12,500 bases of DNA, from positions 8,981,521 through 8,994,020 of the forward strand of contig CM018897.1 in NCBI GenBank assembly GCA_009663005.1, read 5' to 3'. Shown piece after piece: positions 8,951 to 12,500 of this stretch. The notes below the pieces were generated by a model that saw only the letters and a program-made list of their open reading frames with translations, made no database searches and was not told where the DNA came from. How positions within the stretch are numbered: the first letter of the stretch is position 1; the number at the start of each line of letters is the position of its first letter. The DNA comes from Actinidia chinensis (lineage: Eukaryota; Streptophyta; Magnoliopsida; Ericales; Actinidiaceae). Made by a program: the position numbers and the translations under genes.

Positions 8951-8976
<26 letters not shown>
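8951..8976 (+). promoter_or_regulatory. (GA)13 tract upstream of the choline kinase promoter
   Basis: Thirteen GA dinucleotides lie about 60-85 bases upstream of the best TATA-like sequences and about 100-150 upstream of the probable transcript start. In plants, GA/CT tracts in this position are common core-promoter or 5' UTR elements and are bound by BPC (GAGA-binding) proteins. It is also simply a microsatellite. A regulatory role is inferred from position only. Confidence 0.5.
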
Positions 8977-8981
<5 letters not shown>

Positions 8982-9010
8982 CTTGGTCTATATCGTTGTC
9001 AAGTTGATAG

Positions 9011-9044
9011 TATTATTATATACGTGTAATCATCTATTTATATG
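9011..9044 (+). promoter_or_regulatory. Candidate TATA region of the choline/ethanolamine kinase gene
   Basis: TATTATTATATACG (9011-9024) and TATTTATATG (9035-9044) are the two TATA-like sequences ahead of the noncoding first exon. Between them is ACGTG (9022-9026), the core of ABRE/G-box-type sites. If 9035-9044 is used, transcription would begin near 9065-9080. The start site cannot be fixed from sequence alone. Confidence 0.4.
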
Positions 9045-9069
9045 AATACAAACTTGGCCTTTGAATTTG

Positions 9070-9188
9070 GAGTCCCAAAGCTCGCTTGATTCCATTTCTG
9101 ACTTTTCTGTCCAACAACGTTGAAGAATTAGATTATTAATTTCGTATCATCTCTGCAACTTTCTTGGTTGAGCCCTTTTGGTTCTTGG
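9070..9188 (+). other. Noncoding first exon (5' UTR) of the choline/ethanolamine kinase gene
   Basis: This is the sequence between the candidate TATA region and a good donor site (CTTGG|GTAAGC, GT at 9189-9190). It contains no ATG, as expected for a leader exon, and is richer in T and C toward its end. The 5' limit is approximate. It joins to the short 14-base leader remainder at 11358-11371. Confidence 0.5.
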
Positions 9189-9212
9189 GTAAGCTCTTTC
9201 ATTTCTCTCTGT

Positions 9213-9259
9213 TAATTCATCTGGGTCTGCTCTAAACATGAATTTGTCAACTGGGTATC

Positions 9260-9302
<43 letters not shown>

Positions 9303-9661
9303 TCATCTGGGTCTGTTCTATATCTGAATTTGTCACATGGGTATCTAAAACACACACACATATATAGAATACAATTGGGTTTGTTCTGTATATGAATTTT
9401 TCAAATGGGTATCTGTATATATGTGTAATTCATTTGGGTCTGTTCTGTATATGAATTTCTCAAATAGGTATCTGTACATATGTATGATTTATTTGGGTCT
9501 GCCATATATATGAATTTTGTCAAATGGGTTATTTGTATATATGAGTAATTCATTGGGTTTGTTTCTATACATGAATTTCTCAATGGGTATCTGTCTATAT
9601 GTTATGATTTGTTTGGGTTGCCCCTATTATGAATTTGGTCAACTGGGATCTGTGCGTGTGC

Positions 9662-9697
<36 letters not shown>

Positions 9698-9780
9698 TAT
9701 ATTATATATATATCTATTATATAAAATTCGATTGGGTCAGTTCTATATGTGAATTTGTGAAATGGGTAGCGAATAAGTAA
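9213..9780 (+). repeat. ~60-bp minisatellite in the leader intron
   Basis: The repeated theme is TAATTCATTTGGGTCTGTTC, then TATATGAATTTGTCAAATGG, then GTATCTGTATATATGTG. Units start near 9213, 9300, 9367, 9426, 9484, 9546, 9604 and 9725. Several end in expanded simple repeats: GT then AT at 9261-9299, CA at 9350-9360, GT at 9651-9679 and AT at 9680-9711. Most units without an expansion are about 58-62 bases. Odd and even units differ in a consistent way (AATTCATTTGGG versus ATTTRTTTGGG), which suggests a two-unit period at some stage. More units occur at 10235-10600 and at 11055. Confidence 0.8.
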
Positions 9781-9911
9781 TATACAGTGCTATGAACTAT
9801 GGTTGAGTCCAAATTTGGTCATTTTTTGAAAGATAAATGAGTACAAGAAATGAAATTTGTTTCCTTGGAAGTCCTGACTTCATGCTAAGCGCTTTAATTC
9901 TTTCTTTTAGA

Positions 9912-10084
9912 TTGCGTTTGGATAAGTGGATTGAATCCTCTTGGATACATTTTTTTTTTTTTTTAAAGATTTCATTAATGTGGATGCACTTTTTCTTTTT
10001 GAAAAGATTTAATTACATGAATTTTCAATTAATACTATTTAGAAGAGCGAGATTTCAAATCATTTGGTTGCCATCCAAACATAT
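9912..10084. mobile_element. Short GTTTGGAT foldback element (MITE-like), copy 1
   Basis: The left end TTGCGTTTGGATAAGTGGAT faces CCATCCAAACATATT at the right (complement AATATGTTTGGATGG), and GATTGAATC faces GATTTCAAATC. An alternative right end is AATTCAAATCCACG near 10134, which mirrors CGTTTGGATAAGTGGATTT less well at its tip but better at the GTGGATTTGAA part. There is no coding capacity. It is duplicated together with its host block, so it inserted before the duplication. Confidence 0.5.
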
Positions 10085-10460
10085 TCGATGGATTTGGAAA
10101 AAGAATATGAAATCCCTAGAATTCAAATCCACGTATCTATCTGTACATGAACTTAATCAACTGGATATATGTGCAATTTCGTCATTTTTATTCAATATTG
10201 CAAATTAGCAAATATTAGAATTCTTTCTTTCTTTTAATTCATTTGGGTCTGTTCGGGATATGAATTGCTCAAATAGGGAGCTGACTATGTATGATTTATT
10301 TGGGTCTGCCATATATATGAATTTTGTCAAATGGGTTATTTGTATATATGAGTAATTCATTTGGGTTTGTTCTATACATAAATTTCTCAAATGGGTATCT
10401 GTATATATTTATGATTTGTTTGGGTATGCCCTATTTATGAATTTTGTCAACTGGGTATCT

Positions 10461-10472
10461 GTGCGTGTGTGC

Positions 10473-10535
<63 letters not shown>

Positions 10536-10537
10536 AT
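10461..10537. repeat. Compound GT/AT microsatellite
   Basis: A GT-rich tract with two GC interruptions (10461-10492) runs directly into an AT tract (10493-10537). It is the counterpart of 9651-9711 in the first tandem copy, with a different length. Confidence 0.9.
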
Positions 10538-10728
10538 AAATTCAATTGGGTCAGTTCTATATGTGAATTTGTGAAATGGGTAGCTGTATATAAGTAATAT
10601 ACAGTGCTAATGAACCTATGGTTGGTCCAATTTGGTCATTTTTTTGAAGATAATGAGTACAAGAAATGAAATTTGTTTCCTTTGGAAGTCCTGCTTCATG
10701 CTAAGCGCTTTAATTTCTTTCTTTTAGA

Positions 10729-10906
10729 TTGCGTTTGGATAAGTGGATTTGAAATCCTCTTGGATACATTTTTTTTTTTTTAAAGATTTCAATTATATGT
10801 GGATGCACTTTTTTCTTTTTTGAAAAGATTTTAATTACATGAATTTCAATTAATACTTATTTTAGAAAGAGAGAGATTTCAAATCATTTGGGTTCCATCC
10901 AAACAT
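10729..10906. mobile_element. Short GTTTGGAT foldback element (MITE-like), copy 2
   Basis: Counterpart of the element at 9912-10084 in the second tandem block. Its left end GCGTTTGGATAAGTGGATTT and GAAATCC are less damaged than in copy 1. The right end is TTCCATCCAAACATTTCG. An AATTACATG segment and a T-run are shared in the middle. Confidence 0.5.
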
Positions 10907-11366
10907 TTCGGGGGAGATGATTTGAAAAGACATATGAAATCCCTTATATCAAGATCACGTATCTATCTGACATAACTGATCAACTGGATATGTGCAATTT
11001 CGTCATTTTTATTCATATTGCAAATTAGCAAATATTAGAATTCTTTCTTTCTTTTAATTCATTTGGGTCTGTTCAATACATGAACTTATCAACTGGGCAT
11101 GTGTGTATGTATATAAATTTGTATATGATGAACTTATTGAAGAATCTTTATATGGTTCCTCCAATCTAATCGTTTTTCTGAACATGTCAAGAGAAATTGA
11201 ACTTATTTCCTCTCCAATTCTGAATTTATGTGTAATTTGTCAACAGGATATATTTTAATTTAGTCATTAATTTTCTTCAAGTTAAGTAAGATAGAATGGT
11301 TTGCTAAAGAAACTATGGTTACTTCAATTGAATTTAGATTTTAATTTTCTTTCACAGGAGACGTAT

Positions 11367-11387
11367 ATGCGATGGCGGTTAAGATAA
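11367..11387 (+). promoter_or_regulatory. Six-codon upstream ORF overlapping the kinase start codon
   Basis: In the leader just after the intron acceptor, an ATG at 11367-11369 opens a six-codon frame (MRWRLR) that stops at TAA 11385-11387, overlapping the main ATG (11372) in another frame. Its context is weak (T at -3, C at +4), whereas the main start is strong (G at -3, G at +4). Most ribosomes should therefore pass it by leaky scanning. Whether it tunes translation is unknown. Confidence 0.5.
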
Positions 11388-11710
11388 ATGGGTTTGTTGT
11401 GCCTGAAAATTTGATGAAGCTACTATCATCAATGGCTTCAAATTGGGGGGATGTGATTAACAAAAATATGTTAAAAGTGGTGCACCTAAGTGGTGCTATG
11501 ACTAATGAGGTTTACCGGATAAGCTGGCCTACGAAGAGGGATGATGATAATCGAACAGTTTTAGTTCGTATTTACGGTGAAGGAGTAGAAATTTTCTTTA
11601 ATCGGGACGAGGAGATTCGGACGTTCGAGTGCATATCGAAGCACGGTCAAGGGCCTCGGCTTCTTGGCCGGTTCCCAGAAGGGCGAGTCGAGGAGTTTAT
11701 TCATTCTAAG
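11372..11710 (+). CDS. Choline/ethanolamine kinase coding exon 1 (residues 1-113)
   Basis: Opens with ATGGCGG and encodes [14 protein letters not shown] through EEFIHSK, exactly 113 codons. It ends CTAAG|GTATTT, so the next exon starts on a codon boundary. It carries the small N-terminal lobe of the kinase fold. The open frame that continues past 11710 is intronic, and open frames on the opposite strand are mirror images. Confidence 0.92.
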
Positions 11711-12500
11711 GTATTTGATAACTTGATTTACTGCAACATATTGTCTCATTTTTTTTTTATTTATGTTTTCTAGATCTAGTCTAAAGAAACGTGTCAGGAT
11801 TTTGGCCATCTATTATCTGATATCGGCTGAGATAGGGCTGCTTCACTGATTCCGATACTATTACCGATACCACGATTTAAAACCTTGGATTATTGTTCAC
11901 CAAAGGCTTGTCAACCTGTATTACATGTCTTGGAAATTGTAAGCCTGTGTTTGAATAGTGGATTTGTGTAAGAATTTTAGGAGGAAGAGGAAAAGATAGA
12001 GGAAAAAAAGCTAAATTATTTTTTCTTTTTCCTTGATTCCTCGAGAAATCCATCATCCAAACACAGACTTGGACTAGATATACCCATTTGAGTTTTATTA
12101 ACCATTTTGTTTTGGATTTTCAGACACTATCAGCTCATGATCTCCGTGACCCCGAAACATCTGCTCTTATAGCAGCTAAGTTGAGGGAGTTCCACAATCT
12201 CGACATACCCGGTCCAAAAACCGTGGTTCTTTGGGACAGAATGAGGTATAAACCCACCTAGCGGAACTTAAAAGTTTTGCTCGGGTTGTGTTTGGATCTT
12301 GTAGGAATTGTGACGGAAAAAGGAAAGATACAGGCTTTGTGAAGCTAATTTTTTCTTATCTTTTCCCTTTGCTTTCTTTCTTCTCCACGATCCAAATGCC
12401 TTGAGTTTTCCCTTGAGTTTTGCGCATTTGAACATATTATGGACTTTTTTATGTTGTTCCTTAGAAACTGGTTAAATGAGGCCAAGAGCTTGTGTTCCTC
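11372..12500 (+). CDS. Choline/ethanolamine kinase, N-terminal part (3 exons, runs off the window)
   Basis: The enzyme phosphorylates choline and/or ethanolamine with ATP, the first committed step of the Kennedy pathway to phosphatidylcholine and phosphatidylethanolamine; it acts in the cytosol. Coding exons are 11372-11710, 12124-12245 and 12465 onward, with GT-AG borders and matching phases (0, then 2). About 165 residues are visible of the ~350 usual in plants. Seen: SGAMTNEVY (residues 40-48, the ATP-loop region), VLVRIYG (63-69), [12 protein letters not shown] (75-86), [20 protein letters not shown] (89-108), [16 protein letters not shown] (109-124), [13 protein letters not shown] (132-144) and [15 protein letters not shown] (149-163), all as in plant choline kinases. 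The catalytic HxD (Brenner) motif lies beyond the window. The start ATG is in strong context right after the leader intron, and the N-terminus has no targeting peptide. The exons look intact. Choline versus ethanolamine preference cannot be told from this part. Confidence 0.93.
11711..12123 (+). other. First intron within the coding region (413 bp)
   Basis: The GT-AG intron between HSK and TLS. Its first part contains GATATCGGCTGAGATAGGG and CCGATACTATTACCGATACC, followed by CACGATTTAAAACCTTGG, near 11820-11888. This looks like a remnant of a TATCGG-type dispersed repeat. The rest holds the MITE-like element at 11943-12068. Confidence 0.7.
11943..12068. mobile_element. ~125-bp foldback MITE in the first coding-region intron
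   Basis: GCCTGTGTTTGAATAGTGGATTT at the left (two parts: GCCTGTGTTTGAATAG and TGGATTT) is matched inversely by AAATCCATCATCCAAACACAGAC at the right (AAATCCATCAT and CCAAACACAGAC). Inward, GAGGAAAAGATAGAGG faces CCTTGATTCCTC across an AAAAAGCTAAATTATTTTTT centre. CTTGGA occurs at 11929-11934 and again at 12068-12073, a possible but imperfectly placed target duplication. Confidence 0.65.
12124..12245 (+). CDS. Choline/ethanolamine kinase coding exon 2 (residues 114-154)
   Basis: The acceptor TTTTCAG ends at 12123. The exon reads [40 protein letters not shown] and two bases (AG) of an arginine codon, with donor GTATAA from 12246. The length of 122 bases leaves phase 2, completed by the A at 12465. 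Confidence 0.92.
12246..12464 (+). other. Second intron within the coding region (219 bp)
   Basis: The GT-AG intron between WDRM and NWLNE. More than half of it is the foldback element at 12285-12400. Downstream of that, CCTTGAGTTTT occurs twice in a row (12400-12421). Confidence 0.75.
12285..12400. mobile_element. ~116-bp foldback MITE in the second coding-region intron
   Basis: GTTGTGTTTGGATCTTGTAG at the left faces CCACGATCCAAATGCC at the right (complement GGCATTTGGATCGTGG). GGAAAAAGGAAAGATA faces CTTATCTTTTCCCTTT across a GTGAAGCTAATTTTTTC centre. The centre and arms resemble the element in the preceding intron (AAGCTAA plus T-run plus CTTTTCC). AGTTTTGCTC (12272-12281) and AGTTTTGCGC (12415-12424) flank it at a short distance and may be a decayed 9-10-bp target duplication. 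Confidence 0.6.
12465..12500 (+). CDS. Choline/ethanolamine kinase coding exon 3, start only (residues 154-165)
   Basis: The acceptor TTCCTTAG ends at 12464. The first base completes the split arginine codon, then [11 protein letters not shown]. It matches the LWDRLRNWL segment of plant choline kinases across the splice. It continues beyond the window. Confidence 0.88.

Larger units (their letters stand above)
9426..11054 (+). repeat. Tandem duplication of an ~810-820-bp block
   Basis: Copy 1 is about 9426-10234 (809 bp) and copy 2 about 10235-11054 (820 bp). A partial third start (TAATTCATTTGGGTCTGTTC) follows at 11055. Both copies contain, in order, minisatellite units, a GT/AT microsatellite, TACAGTGCTA...GAAC...TATGGTTG, GAGTACAAGAAATGAAATTT, a short foldback element, and the tail TTAGCAAATATTAGAATTC followed by TTTCTTTCTTTT. 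The copies differ mainly by one- and two-base insertions and deletions, with few substitutions outside 10085-10150. Confidence 0.85.
9189..11357 (+). other. 5' UTR intron of the choline/ethanolamine kinase gene (2169 bp)
   Basis: The donor GTAAGC is at 9189 and the acceptor TTTCTTTCACAG ends at 11357, 14 bases before the start codon. Leader introns directly ahead of the ATG are common in plant housekeeping genes and often raise expression. This one is mostly repeats: a ~60-bp minisatellite, GT/AT microsatellites, and a tandem duplication of an ~810-820-bp block that carries a short foldback element. Without the duplication it would be about 1.35 kb. Confidence 0.65.

Noticed and set aside
9213..9600. 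Regular ~60-bp spacing as a CRISPR-like array
   Set aside because: The whole unit, not a short repeat with unique spacers, is conserved, and the setting is a plant intron. It is a minisatellite.
9401..9780. Open frames made of repeated MxNxxGxFxYM-like wording on either strand
   Set aside because: The apparent protein repeat is only the translation of the ~60-bp minisatellite and the GT/AT tracts inside the leader intron.
9837..10208. 123-codon plus-strand frame
   Set aside because: It spans the short foldback element and flanking intron sequence, and the second tandem copy does not keep the frame open. It is not a gene.
11561..11809. 82-codon minus-strand frame
   Set aside because: It is the mirror image of choline kinase coding exon 1 and the following intron.

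Overview
This is a piece of a flowering-plant nuclear genome, probably a dicot. It is very AT-rich, its genes are split by GT-AG introns, it is full of small inverted-repeat transposons and microsatellites, and its two recognisable genes are plant genes. I see no bacterial, viral or organellar gene.

Left end (1-3.6 kb): positions 1-234 may be the last coding part of an unidentified plus-strand gene, followed by sequence that looks like a 3' UTR. On the minus strand, three short exons (3522-3415, 1658-1572, 1071-1013) match the N-terminal quarter of plant S-adenosylmethionine carriers (SAMC, mitochondrial carrier family). The third exon lacks about 14 bases expected from the family, which shifts the frame, and I find no later exon before the window edge. 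I call it a pseudogene or decayed gene fragment.

Middle (3.8-8.9 kb): no convincing gene. The stretch holds transposon-derived DNA: a foldback element at 3795-4204 with a second possible right end at 4458, three diverged ~181-bp tandem repeats around 5290-5770, a 17-G run, an inverted-repeat element with a G-poor core (6715-7362), a near-perfect foldback MITE (7586-7955), and AT and AAT microsatellites.

Right end (8.95-12.5 kb): the 5' part of a plus-strand choline/ethanolamine kinase gene (Kennedy pathway, first step of phosphatidylcholine and phosphatidylethanolamine synthesis). It has a plausible promoter, a noncoding first exon, a 2169-bp intron in the 5' UTR, a clean start codon at 11372, coding exons at 11372-11710 and 12124-12245, and a third exon from 12465 running off the window. 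The leader intron is swollen by a ~60-bp minisatellite and by a tandem duplication of an ~810-820-bp block that carries a MITE. Related short foldback elements lie in both introns that interrupt the coding sequence. A six-codon upstream ORF overlaps the kinase start codon.

The two recognisable genes are divergent, about 5.5 kb apart, and have no evident functional link beyond general methyl-group and choline metabolism. The most unusual structure is the repeat expansion in the kinase leader intron. I do not see a new multi-gene system.
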